A stretch of DNA of 64,000 nucleotides from Megalonaias nervosa (lineage: Eukaryota > Mollusca > Bivalvia > Unionida > Unionidae), in assembly GCA_016617855.1 (NCBI GenBank), contig JAECUM010001154.1:78443-142442 (forward strand). The letters run 5' to 3'. Position 1 is the first letter of the stretch. Every line of letters starts with the position of its first letter. The translations under genes and the position numbers were made by a program. The notes beneath the pieces are model-generated. The model saw only the letters and a list, made by a program, of their open reading frames with translations. It did not search any database and was not told the DNA's origin. Positions 1 through 12,600 of the stretch are shown here, one piece after another.

Positions 1-925
1 AATTTTGTCATGTATTGTAAACTTGAGAGTGCGTGTGTATCGGAAAGCGGCAAACATTCAATAGAATTTTGTTTGTTGACAATAAGGGAATGAGGAATTT
101 TAAGTCATCGGTTCAAGTCAACTTTTTGACGTAGACATTTTCAACTCGGCAAATTGGCAAGACATTATCAGAGGCATACAGAGAAAATATATGACTGAGT
201 TAAATTATATTTGAATCAATATTAATCATGAAAAGATCCCAGCAGTTTAAGGAGAATTCAGAATGGAGCGAGAACGACATTCTTTCTTAGTAACATCAGT
301 CTCCAAACCTTCCTACTTTGTATGCACTGAAAATGTAATCCAAAGAAACCTGTTCATAACTTTTGAATTACATATCGTCTCAAAACCCATAACAAAACAT
401 ATCTTTACAATAAAGTGATCCTATTGGCTAACACTCCTTGATGCCATTACAAACAAGTCTGTCTCACAGTAACTTGGACCATCTGTCAATAAAAAAGCGA
501 TTTGACATTAGGGTCCTCTCATTTATCAAGCTATTGACAGGATTGGATTTATGATCAATGGCAATTACATTATGTGAAATACAATGAGGTTTAGGATCTA
601 ATACTTTGTGAAAACCTTAGGTATACGCTTTGGAAGGATTATAATGTGTTGACGAAATATTCAATCTTGTAAGAGATTTTGCGAATAGAAAGGACTTTTA
701 CCTAGAGGTGTGAATTTTTACATTTCGATGTGTGTTCTTGGCACATCATATTTTTGACAATTGTATCTGTTCTTGCTTTAAGATACCTCATACAAATTGG
801 CCGTAGTCAAACTGATTACATGAAACAGAAATCTATGTGACATAAATTTGTACTTTTTCAAAAAATCTCTGACAACCACCCATATCTGGAGTCAGATCGT
901 TCACGTCTCTCATAGATATCATGAA

Positions 926-961
926 TAATAATAATAATAACAATAATAATAATAATAATAA
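926..961. repeat. (AAT)n microsatellite
   Basis: About twelve trinucleotide AAT units with a single AAC interruption near the middle. Confidence 0.9.
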
Positions 962-1050
962 ATTTTGTATGGTCTCTTCAGTAAGTCTCCTTGTTCAGGA
1001 TGGATATTAAATGAACTGGGTACTGGATAATAGATAGATGTGCTTTAACA

Positions 1051-1051
<1 letters not shown>

Positions 1052-1100
<49 letters not shown>
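1052..1100. repeat. (CT)n microsatellite
   Basis: A perfect CT dinucleotide run of about 24 units. Confidence 0.95.
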
Positions 1101-1104
<4 letters not shown>

Positions 1105-1503
1105 TTCAGCATTTCATACTGTCGCAGGGGACTGGGCACCCTGTGATTTTTCATTGCCTTAGTGTTCGGTATAGGTGTGGATTCGCAAACGTTAGTAAGA
1201 AGATTGGATCGTACGAAAAGCATGTTCGCCACGCACAAGCTAACTAATATACTTTCCTGGTGGGGACACTGATGTACGTTGGCAGTAGACGTAAATCTTG
1301 GGTGAACTGCGGGCTGTTTAGTCTGTCTTTAAGGGAAGAAATGCATTTCTTCACATCTTGACGTATGTTTGAATGTCAACGGGACTATAACCATTGTGTG
1401 GAAAAAGGAATGTCAAGCAGAGATTCAATGATCCTGCTGCATTAAACCATATTTTTGAGCAGCGAGAGATCAATGCCAGATCTCTCGATATGTATCAACG
1501 TAA

Positions 1504-1505
<2 letters not shown>

Positions 1506-1559
<54 letters not shown>
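1506..1559. repeat. (GT)n microsatellite
   Basis: A perfect GT run of about 27 units. Confidence 0.95.
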
Positions 1560-1564
<5 letters not shown>

Positions 1565-2663
1565 AATTAACTGTTCACCAAGATTGGCTGATATTCTTAG
1601 CGCGGATCCACATAGGGCATCATTAACTCTAGGACAATAGACCTACTAGCCTTGCTTCCTTTGATTTTGGCAAGGTAAATCCAGGTTGTCAATTACCCCT
1701 GTTTTGTACACATGTCAGCAGAAGAATGGCTGATGCGTTAGTCACAAACTGCCGCATTCCTCTATGTTGTCAGTCTGTCATTTATTGACCGTTAAATTCA
1801 TTCTGGACACCAATATCAGAGACCCACTTTGTTATCATTAGCAGTAGTATATAGAGAACATAGTTGTATGTACAGCATCTATTTTTAGCATGCAAAAATC
1901 ATCTTCACACCAATGTCAACAGAGCGGTGAACACCTATGAGAAGTCCAAAGTGTGCAATTTATGTAAAGTCGCCATTCATACGCGCGCTAGACACTCATC
2001 GAGGCTTTGACGTCACCCGCGATTCGATGCAAGGTTGGTGATAATTTCTGTGATTCTTGTTCTGACAGATAAGTCTGTCGAAACACTGTGTTTATAAGCA
2101 TTCAGTGGCATCTATGTGGTAACCCAGTCGTTCGCTAGTGTGCATATACGTAGCTTCCAGGCATGCTTTTGTTTTACTGTTAACAAATTCAAGGCACATA
2201 TTTTGTCATTTTAATTACGATTGTCCTTTCCACATATTCTTAATATATCATTACTTGTGTGGCATACGTATATGGATGTAGATGTTTCTGCTACTACTGC
2301 TACCAACATAACCTGTGACGCATTCACTTCATGTTCATTATGGAAGTTCGTTGATATCTTGCTGTTACTTAGATGTGAGTGTATATATTTGAGTTGTAGA
2401 CAAAGTAGTTCGACAAAGAGATGCTTTGGTCTGAACGGAAATGGGCAAATGTGTAATAGTAAAAGCCATATTAAGCAATAGCTTTTATATGTTAATATAT
2501 ATCATTCATAGTCCTTCTTATTGTTGGTAGAGTACCTCTGGAAATAAATGTTCTTGTGAATTGTCACATTCATCTTTGCATTATTATTGTGTATCGGAAT
2601 GGTTTGTTTCATCCCCAAACATTAATATTCCGATCATTACCTAGGGATAGCTGTTCAGAGTTA

Positions 2664-2664
2664 T

Positions 2665-2757
<93 letters not shown>
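2664..2757. repeat. Compound (CT)n(CA)n microsatellite
   Basis: About 27 CT units pass directly into about 20 CA units without interruption. The same CT-to-CA switch recurs at 55753-55819. Confidence 0.95.
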
Positions 2758-2759
<2 letters not shown>

Positions 2760-3639
2760 AACAAATACACACGTGCTAGAGTTTTCTGTTTTTCGATAAT
2801 TGTAAAGCCAGGTCACCGCAAATTGTGACAAGTTTTTGTATTAAGGTTCATTATATATTTTAAGCAATGTTCATGCCTGTAAATGGAATAGTGACAAACA
2901 CCGCTGTTGTGATATTTACTGGTGGCAAAGCCCCTGTAAACGTCACTAACTGTGCCTTCAGCAATGAGGGTGATCCCGTCCTTTTTATTCTCCGCTAACA
3001 AATAAACTGAATAAAATTTCCAACTTTCAGTACTTTCTTTACCTGAATGACGACATCCATTCATTTTGATCCAAATAAAGGCCGACATACTACAGAAGAG
3101 ACATTGCGGAGTCGATCAACGTTAGGGACAAAAATATTTTTCTGTATTATTAGAGGAGACAGTCGAGTTTAGCTTCAGTTGCATATATAAACTAAAGTTA
3201 ACTTGACGAATGTTTTGATTGGTATTAATAATCATTAGACACAATAATTCATTGAGAAGTGGTTTAATTAACATTGATCTGTACATGCCTGTGGACCGTA
3301 AAATAATATATGCGACAGCTTAAGATGGCAGGTCTGTCTCTAACCTCAAGAAAACACCGTTGATAAGAACCATCATGGGCTCCACTATTTCCTTCTGTAA
3401 ATTATGGTCTTTATATTGTGATGACCAGGTTGAGATATACGTGTCAATTTTGTGATCGTTGAAGTCTACGTATGATCGGTTTTGACAACTAAATTGTATT
3501 TAATTCAATAATGAGCGATGAAACAACAGTCCCGTTTAATTACGCACAACACGGCAAGCTAGGGAACGACTTGAAACATTAAAACGATATATATCTGCCA
3601 GAGACGTAGTCAAATAATTACACGAACTGCAGCAAGCAA

Positions 3640-4330
3640 AGGAGATCTTACTGCGGGTTTCAAACATGTTTTGATCCACTTATTAAGTCAAATAAAGCAA
3701 TCGTTGCTGCAACAGTGGCAACACAAGAAACTCTTCATACACTCCCACCACAAGTCAATGAAGCTCTTGACTCAGTTGATCAAATTTGTTATGAAATCAA
3801 GCATATTGTAGATATCGTTAACGACACTCCAAACTACAACTAGTAAACAGGTATTTTAACCAAAAAGGCGATATTCAGGTTAAGAACAATCCAGTTGCAG
3901 TTGCTGTGGATGGAAATAAAACATTTTCTCGTACCAAAGTATCATAATATTAGTGTTAGAGTGGAGTAATGGGTAGACTACGTATATTGAGAATACAATA
4001 AAATTACACAGATCAGAGAAAAAGTCAACAACGAACAATATGAAAATTTTATCAGTGAAATCAGAAAAGCACTGGGTGAACAATTATTCACACCACCAGA
4101 AAAACAAAGTTTCTCAAGAAAAGAGACAACCATCACCACCTTCGACCTACGTAAAAACACAAAACAGGTAGCGGTTTAATACGCGGTACGTATGTTTGTA
4201 TCATCATGGGTTGATCGACGTTGATCGGCTAGAAATTCTTATGGACGGTTTTCGAGCTAGTAATAATTCTCAGAAAATTATCAGTGAAGCTGCGAGGATT
4301 TGTCAGGGATTATACACTGGTAACATAATG
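3640..4330 (+). pseudogene. Degenerate coiled-coil structural protein (PW-like), relic A
   Basis: Several open blocks on the plus strand are rich in E, K, Q and hydrophobic residues. One at about 3650-3840 reads as an amphipathic helical segment. One at about 4000-4170 has a run beginning QIREKVNNEQ. One at about 4200-4330 contains RLEILMDGF. That last block resembles the C-terminal block with RLMLLISSKEAGN of the intact coiled-coil protein at 26056-27117. Several stops and frame changes separate the blocks. Assignment rests on this C-terminal resemblance and on position just upstream of the capsid relic. Confidence 0.4.
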
Positions 4331-4908
4331 GACATACGTGTAAAGAGCACTCGTCAATTAATTAATCTATGACGTTTCTTACAACGACTAACTCAGTTGT
4401 TTACACACCAAAACTTAGATCGGCGACAGAAAAAGAATGATCATAGGTAATACTCAACGTGCCCCGGCAGAGGTCAGAGTAATGAATTCACGATTGCCTT
4501 TTTAAAGCGCTGTTTACTTCAATGGTCTTCGTGATGTTGTTTTATGTTTATTTATGAGAATTGCTCCTAAAAAAGCAGTTAGGTATGAAGGCGGTCAACG
4601 TTATTCAGGAAAAAGCAATTGGAACGGTTGGTGATACTGCTGAAAAGGAGAAATAGATTTGCACGATTAGTATCTAAAAACCCTCCACCAGTTAAACTAA
4701 CAAGCACAGCAGCGACGCCAGCAAATGTTATTAAAATCACAACAACAGCTACGATCAGCGATTACGGGAATTAGTTGGTGAATAACTATTTACTTTCCCG
4801 TTGGCAAAAGACTAGCTGAACTAGAAACCCAAAATTTTGCAAAAAATTTAATTGCAGGCAGAGGGCTAAGCGATCGTAGTTTTAGACGAACAAAACAATA
4901 ATAATAAA

Positions 4909-5780
4909 ATGTTCAAACGTATATCAGATTCCGCATTGGACGTCCGCGTCCTCAACAACGAATCTGTACGTGATTATCAATATTATTCTTCTGACTCACG
5001 TGTCCCAAATGAACATGGGCGAATAGAGTTACAAGTTCAAGATACAAGCATATATTTCTTGCCCGCAGAGGCATTCAATGAAGTCGAAGGAACGCTCGCA
5101 AGAACATATCGTAATCTATACGCGGTTGGAGAACGAGGTGGGTTTGTTAACAATGGCTCCCTTTAACAGTGCGTGATACATAAATGATGAAAAGAAATTG
5201 AAGCGTGTCTGGACAAGTTGGACGTTGAAACGACAATCCTCGATCTCGCGCGATCTTCAGAATAATTATTCACGTAATACGGGCCCGTCAATGATGGTCG
5301 CCAAAGGGCATAGTGTATAATCCTAACCACACACAATATCTTCGTCAAAGTCCTAAAAGCATCGGCGGAGTAAACGACGCCGACGTCAAAGATATAATCG
5401 TCAACTCCACCTCGGATTTTAACCTGGGATTTTCAGCATGTGGATTTTTTTGATCAAAATCATGTAGCAAGAGATTATCATCATTTAATGCCATTAATGG
5501 GTAGGCATCAAAACTTGGACACTGGATTACAAGTATATCAACGAGATTTTGCATGTTGTATCTAATTTATTACTTTTCGCTGGAGCATCTAAATTTATTC
5601 AGACAGTCCGTGTGGTTGACATGAGTATTTGAGCTCCTCTGGGAGCATAACCAGCTGGTGTTGCATCGTATAGATGTATTACTTTAATATTGTCGAACAA
5701 AGCACTTCTCGCTTGTTCTGGTGGACGAATGAAGGTCAATGACACCCAAGTAGAAAACGTGTATCCGGTACGTGTTCGCA
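4909..5780 (+). pseudogene. Degenerate major capsid protein (double jelly roll), relic A
   Basis: An 85-codon open frame starts with ATG at 4909, and coding character continues in shifted frames to about 5400 and more weakly to 5780. A block with YFLPAEAFNEVEG followed by a VNNGSL motif aligns by eye with the N-terminal part of the major capsid gene at 28314-29721, which has TFLLPHKAVLEVRG and VNNGWSLF. A YSRNTGPSMM-like stretch near 5270 matches YSRSVATNMM there. The role would have been the main shell protein of the virion. Stops and shifts after 5166 make it non-functional. Confidence 0.55.
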
Positions 5781-6466
5781 TTGCAATTGATTATACACGT
5801 AATAGAACAAAACAATGTCATACTCACACGTGAATGTCAACCTGACACATAGAGAAATTTAGAAACTTCAATAAGCAGCTAAAAATAAATGAGGTGTAAC
5901 ACTTTCACTGAAATCACCACAATCGGATGGTGGATCAAATAAACTAGCGTTGACTAAGCGGCAGTTAATTCACTTCAACGAATCTAAAAGCGGTAACACC
6001 GGAGTCAAGTTAACATTGTCCGTGTCGACGATAGTGAATTGTTTCAGCAACGGTGGAATATTTCCTTTTTGGCTGCACTTTCAGCGCTAATTTAAGCTGC
6101 AGCAGTCGCTGTTACAGAGGCGCGATTGAAACCGTCCCTGGAAAGGCACTGAAAAGGCGACCGGAAACGGAATAACAGGGGACAGTTAAAAGGAAGGATG
6201 CGTGCTTAGATTGACACCTAGACACATGCAACCGGGATCAATCCTCCGATCATATCTGGTTTAAATCAAGTAATGTCCAAATTTGATTTAATTAAAGAGA
6301 TACATAAACGACAAATAAAAACACTTCAGAGGTTTTGGATACGTGTTGATTTACCTAATGAGCAAACAACATGGAAACAGGAATAATTAATCTTGATCGA
6401 TAAAACCATCCCGGTACTCATTGGGTCCCATTCGCGTTTGACCCACGCAGCGTAATTTATTTTTAT

Positions 6467-6712
6467 TTGTACAGAGTAGCATGTCCAAAAGAATTCTTAA
6501 CATATGTCAGCAATCGTAGAGTAACCGCGATCGACACCGCCACATATATGATATCGGTCATATTAGCGACTGCGTCAACCTCGTTGGCATCGCTGAGTGC
6601 TACATATGTGTTTGTTCCTGCTATCCCGATCAGTGTGGTACTCGGCAGCGGCATCCTTGCTCACCATTGTCGCAAGAAAACTATCCAACCGCGCTATCAA
6701 AACACAAGATGA
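6467..6712 (+). pseudogene. Two-helix membrane protein fragment, relic A
   Basis: An 81-codon open frame (non-ATG start) contains two hydrophobic helices joined by a short loop, followed by a basic tail (HHCRKK). The layout recalls the minus-strand protein at 23790-24239 in the better-preserved element and the fragments at 15359-15615 and 41205-41525. I do not recognise the family. Function in the virion or infected cell is unknown. Confidence 0.35.
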
Positions 6713-7147
6713 ATAAACAAGAATCACCGCCATCGCGAGCAATTCGTACATTCTGTGACATGCACGATATCAGCAGAGCTGTCGGAAAGCAAGCTCGATG
6801 ATGACGAATTCGAACATATCAGCGACGTTTACATTCGAGCCGGTGCTGCGATCAGCGGCATCATTGGAAGCACTGACAAGCTCGACGTCGTTGAAACATC
6901 GATTTGATCCAAGATGTAATCAATAATATGGCCGCAGAAATCGCGTCACGAATCGATAGTGTTGTTGCAACTATAACCTCGCCAACCACCACAATGATGT
7001 CCCTGGGTACGAACAAACCTGAATTTTTAAATTGAATTTCCAAACGCGATTATGGTTCCGAACGGTGTAAGTTAGAAATCGCGTTTGCACAATTGAGAGT
7101 TTATTACAGTTGGTCAAATAATCGTTCAGCGCCATCTGGATGTCTTC

Positions 7148-7456
7148 GTGACTGTAAGTCACTGGTGTTCTCTTACAAAACCAAACCTGACAGAACTCCA
7201 GACTAGAACGTGGTCGGGATGCTCATTGGCACATATGAAATCGAGAAGAGCAACTATAAATTTCAACGCAGAATTTTTACAAAATATAACTGGAAAGGAA
7301 TATACGATTGCAATATCGCTGAACAAACCAACAATGAGAACCTCGATACAAATATCAACCTCCGATTATCAGTTTGACATCGGTCAATCGTTGATAAGAA
7401 CTGTCCTGGGATGGACAAAGCCTGTTGATTTTCTCTTTGAAGAACCATGTGTATGA
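7148..7456 (+). pseudogene. Degenerate penton-like minor capsid protein, relic A
   Basis: A 102-codon open frame contains a block with LNKPTMRTSI, then DYQFDIGQSL, then LGW. Polinton penton-like single-jelly-roll proteins have a comparable central region ending in a conserved LGF/LGW. The intact-element copy (27131-27889) has APLIGFDY at the same place. The rest of the gene is not recognisable. Assignment is by motif order and position only. Confidence 0.4.
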
Positions 7457-8579
7457 AAACTTGTTGATTAGTTTGGGTTATAATCAAGATTATCACGTTA
7501 GTTTTACCAAAAATATCATCAATCATATCCGCCCAATCCAACACGTTCAATTGATGAAGTCGTCAAATGAAATAGCATTGTCCTACCTATCGTCGATTGT
7601 ATGCCTGCATACAAAATCGTGGATCGCGTTTGAAAATGGGGATAAATGATTGTCCGCTTGATGTACTTGTCGTTGGTTTGTAAATATAGGTTTCGTTGTC
7701 TCGTTGTGGCCGCGTGTTTGACAAGTCTGACAACCGCGTAGTGAATATCGAATAAATTATTACATCGTGTGCGATACGACACCACTAACGCGTCACGGTA
7801 ATCAAGTGCGATGTTGAATTCTCTTCGCTGTAAAAGGATGCCCAAGAATGGTTTTAACAAACATATCAGCACAGATTTGATTTCGGTATTTTATCTCATG
7901 CAGATTTACATTAGGCATTTTATATACATTATATATTATATAAAATCTTTTAATTTGAAATTTCTGAATAGGGTTCTATCTTGCGGCATACAATATTTGT
8001 AGCACTGTAAATTAAAGACATAGTACAAAATAATGATTGGACAAAAACACATGTCGTTGGTTGTACATGGGGAGACGCGATGTAACTGGATTTGCTGAGA
8101 TTTGCTCGTTTGAATTTAACAGCAATGTTCATCCGGTTATCCCGGCATAGTTTGGAAGTTATATTCATCCACTAGATTACAAAGATCCTGCTAGAAATAG
8201 AGGCGAATGGGCTCCAACTTAGTTGTTGCGATTGTTGCTGGATAGCAATATCTTTACCAGGTTAAAGGCAGGTGAGGCAATCATTTGATATAAATCTCAA
8301 CAAACATTTGGTTACCTGAACCTGAGCCGAGAACTACCACGAGTGAAATATCTTTTACCAAGGATATAGGAAGAACAATTACTGGGTGATTCACCTCTGG
8401 GGCATCATCACATTATAAACTTCTTTGTCAGCGATTAGGCATCGACGAAGCAGAAACTGATTTCCTTACTGAAACTACTACACGCAGATGTGTATTCGGG
8501 GGATGAAGAAATGTATGTTTACCAAGCGGAGTAAGGATATGTAATACAATATTACAACGATGCATGCGTAAGAATCAAT

Positions 8580-9060
8580 TTGTTATCAATAATCAACAGA
8601 ATTCCAACCAACGCGGTCCTAGATGCTACTGATTCCTTTTTGTTAGTAAAGAAACGTGTCCCATCGCTGATGATTTGCGTTGATAATATTCAGGTGTTAA
8701 TACTGATCAATCGATACTGCGTATTTGCGAGAATTAACGGGAATGTTATCGATCGTACTAGAGAGGATCTACTAGAATCAATAACTGTTTCAGACACTAT
8801 TACTCCATAAGGAACATTGGAAAATCAAGAAAGAACAAGTACGTGCTTAGCAAAAAAATGCAGATCACACTAAGTGGAGAACGTTTTGTAATAGCGATTT
8901 TGCCGCGAATGTCAATCGCGCTAACGATCATTGATCCGATTTCACGAAACAAACTTGCTTATCTCCACGGCGCAGGTGTTCTAGTAAAACAAGGACAATA
9001 TATCAACAGGGAAACGATACGATTTAATTTTTGCATCACGACAACAAGTCCAGGATGATC
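8580..9060 (+). pseudogene. Unassigned coding relic between penton and ATPase, relic A
   Basis: Two open blocks (8580-8810 and 8843-9058) have coding-like composition, with stretches such as VIDRTREDLL and QITLSGERFVIA. By position just before an ATPase this could be the attachment-protein slot, since the better-preserved element has a fibre-like gene next to its ATPase. I see no tail-fibre repeat motif here, so the function is not assigned. Confidence 0.25.
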
Positions 9061-9250
9061 TTCAGCAACAAATGTTTAAACTTCTTTCTGGAAAGTTTCC
9101 AGATAAACCAGTCACGCCTATATATCTATCACACCCTACTAATTGCCAAAAAATATTTCACTATCGATCTGATGAAAATTAAATATTGGTACTCAACGAG
9201 AACCACACACAGCTAAGCATCATCCACCACTACAAAATTCTAAATGAGCA

Positions 9251-9652
9251 ATTATTATTGGCCCTTCAGGATCTGGTAAGACTCAGTTGTTACTTAATCT
9301 CATAGAGAAATGGTTAAATTGGGATCAGTTTTATTTAACTGCACGTTCCGAAGATAATCAACACTGTTACGATGTTATCAAGGATTATGAAAAAACGATA
9401 AACGTAAACAAAGTCAACACCGACGACTTGTCGAGCGAGGTTGAATTTATCACATATATCAGTGAAACCCCATCGGATGATGATATTGACGGAAATATTA
9501 ACAATTTAGTTGTTTACAATGATATTATTGTATATAAACAAAGAAACCCAGCAGCAATTTTCATTACGAGGCAGGCACAAAAATATGGATATCATTTATG
9601 TTACACAACGATAACTAAAGTGTCTACAGTAATTAGAGATGACAAATTCTAA
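9251..9652 (+). pseudogene. Degenerate FtsK/HerA-type packaging ATPase, relic A
   Basis: An open frame from about 9251 begins with a perfect Walker A motif, IIIGPSGSGKTQLLL, and about 90 codons later has LVVYNDII, a Walker B-like block with one acidic residue replaced by asparagine. This is the genome-packaging ATPase of Polintons and related viruses. The better-preserved element has GRTGSGKT and IIVFDDI in the same order. The N-terminus lacks a clear start: the nearest ATG at 9244 is in another frame. After 9652 the frame is lost. The Walker B change and the missing ends mark it as dead. Confidence 0.7.
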
Positions 9653-9660
9653 TTGTTGTG

Positions 9661-12600
9661 TATTCTTTTAATGGAGATGATACCCACACGCTGAAAACAC
9701 GCTCAACAACGTGGATTTTACATGATTAATCTTGCGGATCCAAGAACACAATATCGCACTAATATTCATAACGTTTGTAAAACCTGATTGGTCTACATTG
9801 GGATTTAATTATTGCACGATCACTACTCGATTTAGGCTTCTCCACGTGATTGCGATGGTAAAGTTTTCATACACACATAAGATTGTGTATTTTGCTGTGG
9901 TTTTTTTACCCCCTACAAGTAGCAGCAGTGAGACTAGTACCGCAGACACCACGGCGGATCCGACCCCGTACCCGCAATTTAATTATGAGCGTACTGCCGG
10001 CCTGAAAAAAGCGGTGAGATCACCCTCATTGCTGCTCAAGTACTGATGTAATAATCTTAGTCTTGAACGTTTTATTAGTTTGAAGTATGATGTCATATGA
10101 CACGCACGTGCTCAGTAGAGATTAATTCAGTAATTTCAATCCCCTTCCTGTTGTATCTCAAATTTCAGAAGTAACTGGAAATAGTTTTATGCAAATATAC
10201 AGTTCCCTCCAATATATGAAGACTTTATAAATAATAGTGCGCTAAGTGTTACGGGCATTATGACAGGGACAATAACTAGACTCAAGCATTTTCTTCAAAC
10301 TGTATATACTTAGAAATATTATTTCATCCGTCGAGGTCAAAGTAACCTGGTGATGTCCAAATAAACAAACTGTCGGCGTGAGTTCATATCAAAAGCATTC
10401 CGACGTCAGTAATATCACATTGTGAGATAATAATATTATATATAGTTACAGTTCAATGTCTATAATTTTGTTCGATATATACACGACATGATACATATTA
10501 GCTTTGTACCATTGATAAAGATTCACACCGACATGAATGTCTTTGTCATCAAGTGATGTTAACTACATTTCCAGGTCAGATGCAGATATGAAGCTTTTCT
10601 CACATACTTAATGCTGTATCTTAGAGGTAGGATACGAACAGGCAGCTATTCCGGTAAAATAGTGTATCGGTTTGCAAATTTGCTCAAGCAAATGTTCCCA
10701 CTTAATATGAACAACGTAGAATGCAATTCAAACATATAAAAATAAAATGCGAATTTAACAAAATATAAAACAATAATGATAGTTATGTCAACATAATTAC
10801 AAAAATATCGCTCACTCATATTTTAGTCAGGAAAATTTCTCAACCTAGATAATGATAGTACTCCAGCAACACGTGCAAGAAGTTTAAAGATGATTTTGTA
10901 TTTAATTTCTGTAACAATTTCACTGAAGACCAAAATATTTGTTAATTTCATTCTTGAAAAAATCAAAACTGAAGGTGATAAAAATTTATCCATTTGGGAT
11001 AAGAAACAAGTAATAATTCAGACCACTCTGTGCTGCTTTCCAAGACTCTCCTAATCCATGCCATTTTAACTGGTAGTATCCAAGTTTTGATATAAATACT
11101 AATAACCATCCTTCTTCCAACCTTTTCATGGCAATAACATCTTTAATCTTATCGAATGATTTATTAAAAAGAAATTTATAAAATAAATTATTTAATTTTT
11201 TGATGAATATCCCATTTGAGTATAGCAAATATAAAAATGGGTAACTTACGCTGGACATTGCGTGAGGATTTAAGACTATTGCTTTCTTAATATGGCTCGA
11301 AAATCAGACTAGACCATTGCCTTAACAAACTTTCAGTTAAGTGCAACTCTTGGTCAAAAATTCATATTAGTAATCTGATTAAAGGTTATGTATAAATTAA
11401 TGTCAAAAAATATTATGTGACCCTATTCCCGATTGAAGTCAAACGTTCTAATTTATGTTTTCTTCTTTCTGCCAATAACTTGATTTACAGACCGGAGACT
11501 CGATTATCGAATGTTAATACGTTTCCAGACTTTCTTCACATCCATCTCAAAGACTGGTGCGTCTTCATCAAAATTTGTTATAAGAAATTCTATATAATTA
11601 TTACCTATAATATCCTTAACATGTTTATTCATAATGCTAATAGTTATGCATAGAGTATCAAGATGTAATGGAATTTTGGTCTCCTTGTCAACAACAATAA
11701 TGAATGTTAAACCATTCCTCTGAATGTCCACTTATTATTATCGAATATTGTATGTTGTCTTACAGTAGAGTCACACATCTTTTACTACGGTAGCTACACA
11801 AGCTGAGTCTCGGCCACCCTTTTCTTGAGAACGCGAGATATGCACTATTCAAGTACTTGTTGTCAGTCAATTGTGGTCTCATTTTCTGCAAAGTTACGCA
11901 CTCCCAATTTTTCCATGAATGGATTATCTAATTCCCCATATGGATGTATTGTGCGACAGCCCAAATGAGGTTATTTTATCACGTCTACTCAAAATGTACT
12001 GATAACGGGTTGATCGATGATCCTGTTATCAAACCAAGCAAGCCATACATTAGCCGGTTGCACAAGGAAGAAATTATAATAGAAACAGGAAGACTTCTGA
12101 AAAGTCTGTATATTCTAATCCCTGAATGGAAATTCAAATGTTGCATGCATTGTGATTTGATCATGACAATCATTAGCTATAAATAGCCAGGAATGTTTTA
12201 AAATCTGTTGTGCGACCCCCTTTCATGAAAAAGGTAAGTAAATCTTCAAACTGATGCTTATTCGAATAATTCTACGCATCGTTTCGGGAAAAAACTTTCG
12301 TACTATAGCCATATCTAACGCTGAGATCAAATGTACTAAACAAGTTTTATGTTTAATTATTGCATACAATCAACATAAACCGATGAAGGTGTCTACGGAG
12401 TATCATGTATCAATGTTAATGGGTCCATATAAATCAAATCTAAATACTAACCAGCCCTGACATCACGAATGTTTCCTTCAGTTATGCTACTTTTCATCAC
12501 TCCAGCACCGAAACGTACCCCTGACTGGGCATTAAGATTAGTGAATGCAATCCTATACAAATGTTTCCTATCAACACTGAACCCATCCAACTCATTCAAT

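Larger units (their letters stand above)
1..3600. other. AT-rich non-coding flank with microsatellites
   Basis: No open frame with recognisable protein character is visible here. The short open frames follow the CT and CA microsatellites or low-complexity AT sequence. The stretch contains an AAT repeat, a CT repeat, a GT repeat and a compound CT/CA repeat, listed separately. It could be intron or intergenic DNA; no convincing exon is seen. Confidence 0.5.
3640..9660 (+). mobile_element. Relic A: decayed Polinton/Maverick-like element (structural genes and ATPase)
   Basis: This roughly 6-kb plus-strand stretch keeps short coding islands that match, in order, a coiled-coil structural protein, a major capsid protein, a two-helix membrane protein, a penton-like protein and a packaging ATPase. 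Gene content is Polinton-like, but the order differs from the better-preserved element at 23399-38510, where the ATPase precedes the capsid genes. Frames are broken by many stops and shifts. I see no terminal inverted repeats, so the limits are those of the coding islands. No polymerase or integrase is recognisable here; relic B (15.3-20.2 kb, opposite strand) could be a displaced part of the same insertion, but nothing proves it. Confidence 0.65.

Noticed and set aside
978..1247. ORFs on both strands across the CT repeat (RERERE and SLSLSL)
   Set aside because: They are translations of a dinucleotide microsatellite, not genes. The same holds at 2556-2828, 38912-39112, 39646-39916, 40552-40902 and 62796-63156.
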